Positions 14,075 through 19,790 of a stretch of 19,790 bases of DNA are shown one piece after another; within the stretch, counting starts at the first letter, position 1, and every line of letters starts with the position of its first letter. The stretch spans positions 1-19,790 of the forward strand of contig JAKURS010000009.1 in NCBI GenBank assembly GCA_022449705.1, written 5' to 3'. The DNA comes from Candidatus Poseidoniia archaeon (lineage in GTDB: Archaea > Thermoplasmatota > Poseidoniia > MGIII > CG-Epi1). The notes below the pieces were generated by a model. It worked only from the letters and a program-made list of their open reading frames with translations, made no database searches and had not been told where the DNA came from. Position numbers and translations under genes: made by a program.

Positions 14075-16069
14075 TCAGTGAATTCTGCTGCCGTTCTCCA
14101 CCTGCTGGTCAGGCTGGAGCAAGCTCACTACCTTGCCGCTTTCGGCGGCTAGCAGCATCCCTCCCGACTCGACGCCGCGGAACTTCGTGCGCTCCAGGTT
14201 CACAAGCACGGCAATCTGCCGCCCTTGTAGCTCGTCGGCCTCGTATATGCCGCGCAGGCCGGTCACCAGGCGGCGTGTGGGGCCACCAAAATCAACCTCC
14301 AGCAGCCACAGCTTGTCTGCGTCCGGATGCTTCTCGACGCCGGTCACGGTGCCGACGCGGATGTCCAGCTTCTTGAAGTCATTGAAGCTGATTTCTGGCT
14401 TTAGCTCGTGGAGCTCGTTGGGGGGCATTTCTTTCTCCAGGACCTTCTGCAGGTCCAGTTTTGCAAACAGCGGCTTGGGCCGCTGCAGGGTAAAATCATT
14501 CTCGCCGTCCAGGACCGCATCCCAGCCCACCTCCTGCGGCGTGCCGGACAGGCCGAGATACTGCCACGCAGTCTCTCCCGTACGAGGCATATACGGCAAC
14601 ATCATGATTGAGAGAGCGCGGCAAATATTCAGGAAACCGACCAGCTGTACCTCGCACGCGGCGCGGTCCTGCTTCAGGAGCTTCCACGGCGCCGCCTCGT
14701 TGAGCGCAGCGTTGGTCGCCTGCGACAGTTCCAGCATCGCAGCCAGGCCGCGCTTGAACTTGCATGCGGCGAGCGCCACGTCCATCTTCGCGTGAGCCTC
14801 TGCGGCGCGGTCGCGCAGCTCGGGCAGGCTGCACTCATCGGCGTGGAGCCCGTCGGGGAAATTCTTCTGTGCAAAGGATATCACGCGGTGCAGCAGGTTC
14901 CCCAGGTTTCCAATGAGCTCGGTATTGACCCGCGTGACGTAGTCTTCCCAGGTGAAGCTGGTATCCTTCTGCTCGGGCATGACTGCTGCCAGGTAGTAGC
15001 GCAGCGCCTCCGGGTCGTAGCGCTCCAAATAGTCGGGAATCCAGACCGCGTGGCGGCGCGACTTGGAGAACTGCGCTGAGTCCAGCAGCAAATACTCGTT
15101 GGCCGGCACGTCGTGCGGCAGCTTCAGCCCGCAGCCGAGCAGCATCGCGGGCCAGATGATGGTGTGGAACGGGATGTTGTCCTTGGCCATGAAGTAGCGG
15201 TGCTCCGCCTCGGGGTCGTCCCACCACTTGCGCCATGCCTCATCGTCGCCCTGCAGCTGCGCCCAGTGGCGTGATGCCGAGAAGTAGCCCATCACCGCCT
15301 CGAACCAGACGTAGATGCGCTTGTCCTCGTAACCGTCGCGCGGAACGGGGATGCCCCACTCCAGGTCGCGCGTCACGGCGCGGTCGACTAGCCCCTCCTC
15401 AAGCCAGTTACGGGTGAAATTGAGCACGTTCGATTTCCAGTGCTCCTTGCCCTCGGCGAGCCACTCGAGCAGCTTTTCGCGAAAGGCGGAGAGCCGGAAG
15501 AAGAGATGCTCAGTCTCGCGGAACTCCAGGGCAACTTCGGGGTTCAGCTTCGGGTGCGGGTCGATAAGTTCATCCGCGTCGAGCGTCTTGCCGCAGCTGT
15601 CGCACTGGTCGCCGCGTGCGCCGGTCGAGCTGCAGTGGGGGCAGGTGCCCTCGACGTAGCGGTCGGGCAGGAACTGCCCCGCCTTCGGGTCGTACGGCGC
15701 GGTGGTGGTGCGTGGCTCGATGTAGCCCGCGTCATCGAGCCGCCCGATGATTTCGTGCACCACCGCCTGGTGCTCGGGCGTATGCGTATGGGTAAACAGG
15801 TCGAAGGAAATCCCCATTTGCTCCATGGAGCGGGAGTTGATCTCGTGGTAGCGCAGCGCCACCTCCTCCGGCTCGGCCCCTTCCTGCTGCGCGGTGACCA
15901 TGATGGGGGTGCCGTGCATGTCGCTGCCGCTGACCATCAGCACCTGGTTTCCCTTGAGCCGGTGGTAGCGGGCAAAGATGTCGGCCGGCAGGTAGCAGCC
16001 CGCCATGTGGCCCAGATGCAGCGGCCCGTTGGCGTATGGCCACGCGACGGCGACGAGGACGTGCTTCAC
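14075..16069 (-). CDS. metG: Methionyl-tRNA synthetase
   Basis: This 664-aa class I synthetase charges tRNA-Met. The HIGH motif appears as PLHLGH (16-21) and the KMSKS loop as FSKSR (334-338). A zinc-binding knuckle has Cys143, Cys146, Cys156 and Cys159 (CPHC...CDSC). After the anticodon-binding helical domain, the C-terminal about 105 residues (from FNDFKKLDIRVGTVTGVEKH) form the EMAPII/Arc1p-like OB-fold that binds tRNA. In many archaea this domain is a separate protein, while here it is fused. The GTG start gives the canonical N-terminus; a TATA box is centred 22 bases upstream, and GGGAGG (16081-16086) is a possible SD if the transcript starts farther up. Downstream, an AT-rich patch (14052-14070) may help termination. 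Confidence 0.97.
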   Translation of the reverse strand: MKHVLVAVAWPYANGPLHLGHMAGCYLPADIFARYHRLKGNQVLMVSGSDMHGTPIMVTAQQEGAEPEEVALRYHEINSRSMEQMGISFDLFTHTHTPEHQAVVHEIIGRLDDAGYIEPRTTTAPYDPKAGQFLPDRYVEGTCPHCSSTGARGDQCDSCGKTLDADELIDPHPKLNPEVALEFRETEHLFFRLSAFREKLLEWLAEGKEHWKSNVLNFTRNWLEEGLVDRAVTRDLEWGIPVPRDGYEDKRIYVWFEAVMGYFSASRHWAQLQGDDEAWRKWWDDPEAEHRYFMAKDNIPFHTIIWPAMLLGCGLKLPHDVPANEYLLLDSAQFSKSRRHAVWIPDYLERYDPEALRYYLAAVMPEQKDTSFTWEDYVTRVNTELIGNLGNLLHRVISFAQKNFPDGLHADECSLPELRDRAAEAHAKMDVALAACKFKRGLAAMLELSQATNAALNEAAPWKLLKQDRAACEVQLVGFLNICRALSIMMLPYMPRTGETAWQYLGLSGTPQEVGWDAVLDGENDFTLQRPKPLFAKLDLQKVLEKEMPPNELHELKPEISFNDFKKLDIRVGTVTGVEKHPDADKLWLLEVDFGGPTRRLVTGLRGIYEADELQGRQIAVLVNLERTKFRGVESGGMLLAAESGKVVSLLQPDQQVENGSRIH

Positions 16070-16087
16070 GGTGGCGCAATCCTCCCG

Positions 16088-16120
16088 TTATAAATCAGCC
16101 ACGGGCGCCAGCACTCTTAT
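16088..16120. promoter_or_regulatory. Divergent promoter pair, MetRS / QueD-like gene
   Basis: TTATAAA at 16088-16094 is centred 22 bases from the MetRS GTG. A weaker TCTTAT at 16115-16120 is centred 24 bases from the QueD-like GTG. The 71-base gap thus holds two AT boxes, one for each direction. The MetRS box is convincing; the other is tentative. Confidence 0.45.
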
Positions 16121-16140
16121 CCCCGCGCGGCTGCCGGGGC

Positions 16141-16503
16141 GTGTTCTGCATAGAGCGCGACTATACGGTCGAGGCGGCGCGGCGACTGCCACAGCTGCCC
16201 GCGGAGCATCCCTGCTACCGGCTGCATGGCCATCGTTTCACCGTCACGCTCGCCATCGAGGGCGACGCCGATAACGAGAAGCAGTGGGTCGCCGACTACT
16301 ACGACATCGATGCCGCCTACGAAAAGCAGGTCGGCACTCTGATTGACCATAACTACCTCAACGATGTTCCCGGGCTAGAAATCCCGACAACCGAGGTCAT
16401 TGCACGCTGGGTCTTCGAGCGGCTGAAGCCAGCGCTTCCGGGGCTGGTCGAGGTCGTCATAGCCGAGGAAAATGATACGCGCTGCAGCTACCGACCCGGC
16501 TAG
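16141..16503 (+). CDS. queD: 6-carboxytetrahydropterin synthase / PTPS family (QueD-like), altered zinc site
   Basis: This 120-aa protein matches QueD along its length. It has the catalytic Cys25 and the CxxxHGH motif (CYRLHGH, zinc ligands His29 and His31), DHNYLND (Asp69, His70), PGLEIPTTEVIARW and the C-terminal Glu110. QueD converts dihydroneopterin triphosphate to 6-carboxytetrahydropterin for 7-deazaguanine (queuosine/archaeosine) synthesis. The first zinc histidine, normally in an AAHRL motif, is Arg14 here (AARRL, codon CGG). This is unusual because three histidines normally hold the metal. A GTG start at 16141 gives a normal N-terminus, and the frame upstream has no resemblance. Its TAG overlaps the RdgB-like stop on the other strand. 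Confidence 0.88.
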   Translation: MFCIERDYTVEAARRLPQLPAEHPCYRLHGHRFTVTLAIEGDADNEKQWVADYYDIDAAYEKQVGTLIDHNYLNDVPGLEIPTTEVIARWVFERLKPALPGLVEVVIAEENDTRCSYRPG

Positions 16504-17060
16504 CCGCTGTTGCCCAAATACTCGACCAGCCCCGCCAGTGCCTTGCCGCGGTGGCTGACGCCGTTTTTCTCCGCCAGCGGCAGTTCGGCAAAAGTCCGTT
16601 CGTCGCCTTCCGGGATGAAGACCGAATCGTAGCCGAAGCCACCGTCACCGCGCGGCGCGCGGGTGACGCGGCCGCGGCAGCTGCCGTAGAACAGCCGCTG
16701 CCCGCCGTCTGGCAGCAACAGGCCCAGCACGCAGCGGAACTCGGCGCTGCGCTCTTCCCCGTCGCCAAGCAGCGCCAGCACGCCGGCCGGGCCAATGGTG
16801 TCCCAGGCGTAGCGGCTGTAGACTCCGGGAAAGCCACCCAGCGCGTCGACGAACAGACCTGCGTCATCGATGAGCAACACCTCTCCAGGATAGTGATGGG
16901 CAAGCCAGTCCAGACCAAACTCGACCACCACCTCGAGCGTAGGTGCCTGCACCTCGGGATACTCCAGCGCGCGTTGAGTGGCCGTATGGCCGAGCGGCTC
17001 CAGCGCCGCCACCAGCTCACGCACCTTCCCCGCGTTGGAGGTCACCAGCCCCAGCTCCAT
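16500..17060 (-). CDS. rdgB: XTP/dITP pyrophosphatase (RdgB/HAM1 family)
   Basis: This 186-aa protein would remove inosine and xanthosine triphosphates from the nucleotide pool. Motifs are SNAGKVRE (8-15) at the N-terminus, IDDAGLFVDALGGFPGVYSR (64-83), GDGGFGYDSVFIP and SHRGKAL. Length is normal for archaeal members. ATG 17058-17060 is chosen because homology begins there; the longer open frame upstream crosses the promoter and reads into tRNA-Ser. A TTTTAG box (17082-17087) is centred about 24 bases upstream, implying a leaderless mRNA. Stop codons of this gene and the QueD-like gene interlock at CTAG 16500-16503. Confidence 0.95.
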   Translation of the reverse strand: MELGLVTSNAGKVRELVAALEPLGHTATQRALEYPEVQAPTLEVVVEFGLDWLAHHYPGEVLLIDDAGLFVDALGGFPGVYSRYAWDTIGPAGVLALLGDGEERSAEFRCVLGLLLPDGGQRLFYGSCRGRVTRAPRGDGGFGYDSVFIPEGDERTFAELPLAEKNGVSHRGKALAGLVEYLGNSG

Positions 17061-17081
17061 TGCACCCGCAGCAGCGGCCGG

Positions 17082-17114
17082 TTTTAGCCGCTCCCGCCGC
17101 CACAGGCTCTTTAA
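17082..17114. promoter_or_regulatory. Divergent promoter pair, RdgB-like gene / tRNA-Ser
   Basis: TTTTAG at 17082-17087 (CTAAAA on the minus strand) lies about 24 bases from the RdgB ATG. TCTTTAA at 17108-17114 lies about 28 bases from the tRNA-Ser 5' end. Each box points to its own gene across the 78-base gap. Confidence 0.5.
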
Positions 17115-17138
17115 CCGGGGCAGCGTCGCGAACACCGC

Positions 17139-17222
17139 GCGGGGGTCGCATAGTCTGGCCATTGCGTCGGATTGCTAATCCGATGGGCTTGTCCCACGGG
17201 GGTTCAAATCCCCCCCCCCGCG
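17139..17222 (+). tRNA. tRNA-Ser (anticodon GCT)
   Basis: Acceptor GCGGGGG pairs with CCCCCGC. Anticodon stem TCGGA/TCCGA encloses TTGCTAA, giving GCT, which decodes AGC/AGU. A long variable arm (around TGGGCTTGTCCCA) marks class II, and the T-arm is GGGGG-TTCAAAT-CCCCC. Discriminator G, typical of tRNA-Ser, precedes encoded CCA at 17223-17225. The ten-C run at 17210-17219 is explained by the T-stem and acceptor strand meeting. Confidence 0.95.
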
Positions 17223-17225
17223 CCA

Positions 17226-17232
17226 TTTTTTT
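17226..17232 (+). terminator. T-tract terminator of tRNA-Ser
   Basis: Seven consecutive T residues follow directly after the encoded CCA of tRNA-Ser, the classic archaeal tRNA termination signal. Confidence 0.6.
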
Positions 17233-17307
17233 CTCTTATACCGGATCAGGCTCTTGTCTCTAGTTTAGCGCCTTTTTGTCTCCAGTTCTGGAGGGCTCTG
17301 AATCCTG

Positions 17308-18051
17308 CTAGAACTGCATCACCAGCAGTAAGCCACCGTAGCCAGCAAACATCAGGGTGGGTGTGTCCCAAGTATGTGGTGAGAAGGCTTCGGCAAGGGT
17401 CATCGCCAGCGGTACTATGGCGAGTGCGAGTACTAGCTGGATAGTGGTGAAGTATGGTGCGTGCAGCGCAACAACGACTAGTCCCGTGAGCAGGATGAAT
17501 CCACTACCCTCGAGAGTGCGGACGTAGGTGCGGTCAGTCCAGAGCGCGCGCGTGCGGTACTCGTGCTTGCCCCAGCGCACACCAATTGGCTCAGCGAGTC
17601 CATCGCCGACGGCGTTTATCAGCAGAGGAATCATGACGAGCTGCTCGAGGCTGATTTCACCGAAATACCAGATGGCGGGCAGCATCACCATGAAGCCGGC
17701 GACAAACTGGCTGAAAATCCAGACCAGCGTGAACGGCCGATCCTCCGGCCGGTCGAATGCTTCGAACATAAGCTGGTAGGGCGGAATGCGGCTGCGGATT
17801 GGCTCCCAGAAGACCAGCAGCGAAAGTGTCACGATAGCGGCGCTGGAGAACAGGTATTCAATATCGGCGAAGGTCTCAACTGCCAGCTGCCGGTCAATCG
17901 CCACTGGGAGGAAGAAAATCGAGACGTGGTTCAGCTTGCGGGTGTAGTTCACTTTGACCCCGCGCCGCGCCAGCCAGCCGCTGCCGAGCATGATTGCCAG
18001 CAGCGCGAAACCCTTGAGCAGCGTCGATTCAACCTGCGGCGTAATTTCCAT
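17308..18051 (-). CDS. Dolichol/phytol kinase-like (SEC59/VTE5/DGK1) membrane protein
   Basis: This 247-aa protein has about six to seven hydrophobic segments. Family signatures are RKLNHVSIFFLPV (38-50), the INAVGDGLAEPIGVRWGK segment (145-162) and RTLEGSG (178-184), matching the GD-AE-G/KT-EGS pattern of CTP-dependent polyprenol, phytol and diacylglycerol kinases and of CDP-diglyceride synthases. It probably phosphorylates a lipid alcohol such as dolichol or geranylgeraniol at the membrane, but the substrate cannot be told. ATG 18049-18051 is chosen as the family-like N-terminus; the longer frame upstream is the tRNA-Ala gene. The ATG is 13 bases after the tRNA CCA, without an obvious promoter between, so a shared transcript is possible. 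Confidence 0.82.
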   Translation of the reverse strand: MEITPQVESTLLKGFALLAIMLGSGWLARRGVKVNYTRKLNHVSIFFLPVAIDRQLAVETFADIEYLFSSAAIVTLSLLVFWEPIRSRIPPYQLMFEAFDRPEDRPFTLVWIFSQFVAGFMVMLPAIWYFGEISLEQLVMIPLLINAVGDGLAEPIGVRWGKHEYRTRALWTDRTYVRTLEGSGFILLTGLVVVALHAPYFTTIQLVLALAIVPLAMTLAEAFSPHTWDTPTLMFAGYGGLLLVMQF

Positions 18052-18067
18052 GCGGCACCGGGGCTGG

Positions 18068-18141
18068 TGGACCGGGCGAGATTTGAACTCGCGCCCTCCT
18101 CCATGCCAAGGAGGCGATCTTCCAGACTGATCTACCGGCCC
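18068..18141 (-). tRNA. tRNA-Ala (anticodon GGC)
   Basis: Acceptor GGGCCGG pairs with CCGGTCC, giving the G3-U70 pair that identifies tRNA-Ala. Anticodon stem CCTCC/GGAGG encloses TTGGCAT, giving GGC. T-arm is GCGAG-TTCAAAT-CTCGC. Discriminator A is followed by encoded CCA at 18065-18067. The lipid-kinase-like gene starts 13 bases downstream on the same strand. Confidence 0.96.
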
Positions 18142-18166
18142 ACGCGGCCAGTCCACGAAGGGAACG

Positions 18167-18174
18167 CTTTAAGG
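18167..18174 (-). promoter_or_regulatory. Putative TATA box for tRNA-Ala
   Basis: CTTTAAGG is centred about 29 bases before the tRNA-Ala 5' end, in the short gap after the stop of the next leftward gene. It may also drive the downstream lipid-kinase-like gene. Confidence 0.45.
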
Positions 18175-18191
18175 ATTGCCGCGCGCAGCCC

Positions 18192-19292
18192 TCAATTCCC
18201 GGGGGAGAGTGGCCTGATGGTCCACGCCACCAGCGCCACGCCGGCCAGCATGACCGCCAGCAGTTCCAGCCCCAGCAGGCTCCCGAGCAGCAGCCCCAGT
18301 AGCGCCGACAGTGCCAGCAATTGCTCCCGCTTCAGCGCCAGCGCGCGGGCAGTGGTCGCGAGCCCCAGGAGGGCGGCCAGCGCGGGGAAGCTGGCGGCGC
18401 CCGCCAGCGCGCCAGTGGCTTCAAAGACCGGCGCCTGCACTGCGACTGCCTCCAGCTGGAGCTCGTAGTAGCCGCTGACGTTGAACTGTTCCCCGTCAAC
18501 CATAGTCACCTGCCAGCGATACTGGAAGGTGCCGAATTCCGGCTCGGCCTGCATACGCCAGTCACAGCCTGCCCCGCTGGACGCGACTGGTCCCGGTGAC
18601 GGTACCTCAGGCCATTCCTCGTCATGGTCCGCGACGGGGCCGTGCAGCAGCAGCGTCACCGACGCGAGGTCGCCGCATGCCCAGGGCGTTGTGAGCGTGA
18701 GCGACAGGCTGCCGTCCACCAGGCCTGGTTCTGCGATCGGCATCCAGTCCTCGAGTGCCATGTGCGCGTCGGCGTCGCTGCGGCCCCAGATGAACTCAGC
18801 CTCGCCGACGACCGAGAGCGTTGCGAAGACCTCCAGCTCCAGGATCGAGCCGGTGCTGGCGTTGAGTTCGAAGCGGTCCGACTGGAAGGGGATATTCGTG
18901 ACGTACGGCTCGTAGAGCTGTACCGAGTTGCTCTCGCCGCCAACGACCGTTACGCCGTCGACCATGAAGTTAACGCGAATCGAGATGTCGCCGACACTGG
19001 TGGGTCCGGTGTACATTACGACCGTCAGCATGGTGTCGTTTATGGCGAGGTTGCTCGCAAGCGGGGGCGTCAGCCAGCTGCCGACGCGCATCTCGCCGCC
19101 GCTGGTAACCATCACGCTACCATCCTGCGCGGCGCCGACGCCCTCGCGCAGCAGCCGTCCCGGGTCCTGGTCGTCGGAAAGCCACATCAGCAGCCCCGAC
19201 GTCTCGGGCGGCGGGTCGTGCGCCAGCGTCGCGGGGGCCAGCAGCGCCAGCGACAGCAGCACTGCGACGAGCAGGGGAAGCGCCCGGGTCAC
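18192..19292 (-). CDS. Exported membrane-anchored protein of unknown function
   Basis: This 366-aa protein starts at GTG 19290-19292 with a clear signal peptide (VTRALPLLVAVLLSLALLAP, then ATLA|HDPPPE), so a mature N-terminal His is predicted. The body (about 25-290) is beta-rich and Thr/Ser/Val-rich without a family I recognise; LDLP-type or PKD motifs are absent. It contains Cys pairs in TTPWACGDL and GAGCDW that could form a disulfide. The C-terminal about 80 residues contain two to three Leu/Ala-rich membrane segments ending near the C-terminus. The soluble part would face outside. An upstream in-frame extension is low-complexity and antisense to the divergent gene, so it is rejected. A TATA element centred 25 bases upstream is shared with the divergent gene. 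Confidence 0.78.
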   Translation of the reverse strand: MTRALPLLVAVLLSLALLAPATLAHDPPPETSGLLMWLSDDQDPGRLLREGVGAAQDGSVMVTSGGEMRVGSWLTPPLASNLAINDTMLTVVMYTGPTSVGDISIRVNFMVDGVTVVGGESNSVQLYEPYVTNIPFQSDRFELNASTGSILELEVFATLSVVGEAEFIWGRSDADAHMALEDWMPIAEPGLVDGSLSLTLTTPWACGDLASVTLLLHGPVADHDEEWPEVPSPGPVASSGAGCDWRMQAEPEFGTFQYRWQVTMVDGEQFNVSGYYELQLEAVAVQAPVFEATGALAGAASFPALAALLGLATTARALALKREQLLALSALLGLLLGSLLGLELLAVMLAGVALVAWTIRPLSPGN

Positions 19293-19313
19293 GGCCCCGC
19301 GATAAGTTGAAGC

Positions 19314-19320
19314 TATTAAT
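19314..19320. promoter_or_regulatory. Shared bidirectional TATA element between two exported-protein genes
   Basis: TATTAAT, centred at 19317, is the only AT box in the 48-base gap. It lies 25 bases from the leftward GTG (19292) and 24 bases from the rightward GTG (19341), implying two leaderless mRNAs from one element. Confidence 0.6.
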
Positions 19321-19340
19321 CCCTTCCTGCTGCCGGTGCC

Positions 19341-19790
19341 GTGCTCCGCCGCTTCGCCCGCCGCGCGTCGCTTTTGTCGCTGCTGCTGCTCTTGCTGCCG
19401 GCCATGCTGAGCCCTGGCGCGGTGGCGCACGGCGAGGCGGACGAGGAGGCCAGCGCACTGGAAGAATTTCTGGCATCGAGCACGACGCGCACCGCGACCG
19501 CCTTCCTGCACTCGGTGGGCGCCATCCTGCTGACGACCGGACTGGTGGTGCTGCTGGTGATGCTGCGGCAGCCGTCACTCGAGCTGGAGCCGAACACGCT
19601 GGTGGCCAACCGACTGGTGCTCGCGGGAATCGCCATGAACCTCGTCGGGGGGCTGATGCGGCTGTTCGAGCCGGGCCACCCCAGCCTGCTGGAGTTCATG
19701 GAAAACCGCTGGGTGACGATGCTGGCGACCAAGCACATCCTGCTGCTGATAACCTACACCGCCTCGATTGTCGCCACCCGCAGCGCGGTC
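19341..19790 (+). CDS. Exported multi-pass membrane protein, N-terminal part (truncated at right edge)
   Basis: GTG 19341 opens a frame of 150 codons with no stop before the window end. The start MLRRFARRASLLSLLLLLLP and the sequence GAVA|HGEADEE form a signal peptide with a predicted mature N-terminal His. Three hydrophobic segments follow at about residues 53-76 (TAFLHSVGAILLTTGLVVLL), 86-105 (RLVLAGIAMNLVGGLM) and 130-150 (KHILLLITYTASIVA). The arrangement is loosely reminiscent of CopD-type copper-related membrane proteins, but I cannot confirm a family from this fragment. The gene is divergent from another exported membrane protein across a single TATA element, suggesting joint expression. 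Confidence 0.75.
   Translation, partial: MLRRFARRASLLSLLLLLLPAMLSPGAVAHGEADEEASALEEFLASSTTRTATAFLHSVGAILLTTGLVVLLVMLRQPSLELEPNTLVANRLVLAGIAMNLVGGLMRLFEPGHPSLLEFMENRWVTMLATKHILLLITYTASIVATRSAV

Noticed and set aside
17210..17219. Ten-C run as a sequencing artefact
   Set aside because: It divides exactly into five T-stem and five acceptor bases that pair with the tRNA-Ser 5' strand, so the length is right.
17280..17293. CTCCA-GTTC-TGGAG hairpin after the lipid-kinase-like gene as an intrinsic terminator
   Set aside because: On the minus strand it is followed by A-rich, not T-rich, sequence and the stem is only five to six pairs.
1..19790. CRISPR array, insertion sequence, prophage or defence island
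   Set aside because: No spaced direct repeats, transposase, integrase or terminal inverted repeats were seen; gene content is housekeeping and metabolic.

Overview
The window reads as a piece of a GC-rich euryarchaeal genome. Archaeal markers are a TATA-binding protein, translation factor aIF5A with its hypusination site, a TrmB-family regulator, archaeal TATA boxes about 25 bases before start codons or tRNA 5' ends, and many apparently leaderless genes. A huge secreted protein with a NIDO-like region, a bacterial-type fatty-acid oxidation set and five scattered single tRNA genes fit an uncultured planktonic lineage of the Marine Group II/III (Thermoplasmata-related) kind. That placement is inference; no rRNA gene is present.

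Layout. 1-2020 (-): N-terminal 673 codons of a large secreted, Tyr/Gly/Asn-rich protein that runs off the left edge. 2175-3052 (+): pdxT (PLP synthase glutaminase) and a thioredoxin-like [2Fe-2S] ferredoxin. 3102-3844: tRNA-Leu(CAA) (-) divergent from a 3-methyladenine-type DNA glycosylase (+). 3854-5829 (-): a tightly overlapped operon tbp / 59-aa unknown protein / aIF5A / agmatinase. 5949-6023 (+): tRNA-Pro(CGG). 6035-12108: a TrmB-like regulator (-) divergent from a thiolase / hydroxyacyl-CoA dehydrogenase-enoyl-CoA hydratase / acyl-CoA dehydrogenase operon (+). 12105-13909: a 2,4-dienoyl-CoA-reductase-like SDR (-) divergent from a threonine/serine dehydratase-family enzyme (+). 13915-13987 (-): tRNA-Arg(TCT). 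14075-17060: MetRS (-), QueD-like (+) and RdgB-like (-). 17139-17222 (+): tRNA-Ser(GCT). 17308-18141 (-): a dolichol/phytol-kinase-like membrane protein directly downstream of tRNA-Ala(GGC). 18192-19790: two divergent exported membrane proteins, the right one cut by the window edge.

How the genes work together. The fatty-acid module contains dehydrogenation, hydration, second oxidation and thiolysis, and the nearby SDR would handle unsaturated substrates; a TrmB-type regulator faces it across a palindromic AT-rich promoter. The tbp operon joins a basal transcription factor, a translation factor and a polyamine enzyme. Agmatinase makes putrescine from agmatine, upstream of the spermidine needed for aIF5A hypusination, so the last two genes form a functional pair.

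The most striking structural theme is promoter economy. Divergent neighbours are about 48-54 bases apart with one central AT box, or about 71-78 bases apart with two AT boxes. In both layouts each start codon or tRNA end lies roughly 22-29 bases from a box. No gene-free stretch exceeds about 160 bases. No CRISPR array, insertion sequence, rRNA or replication origin was seen.
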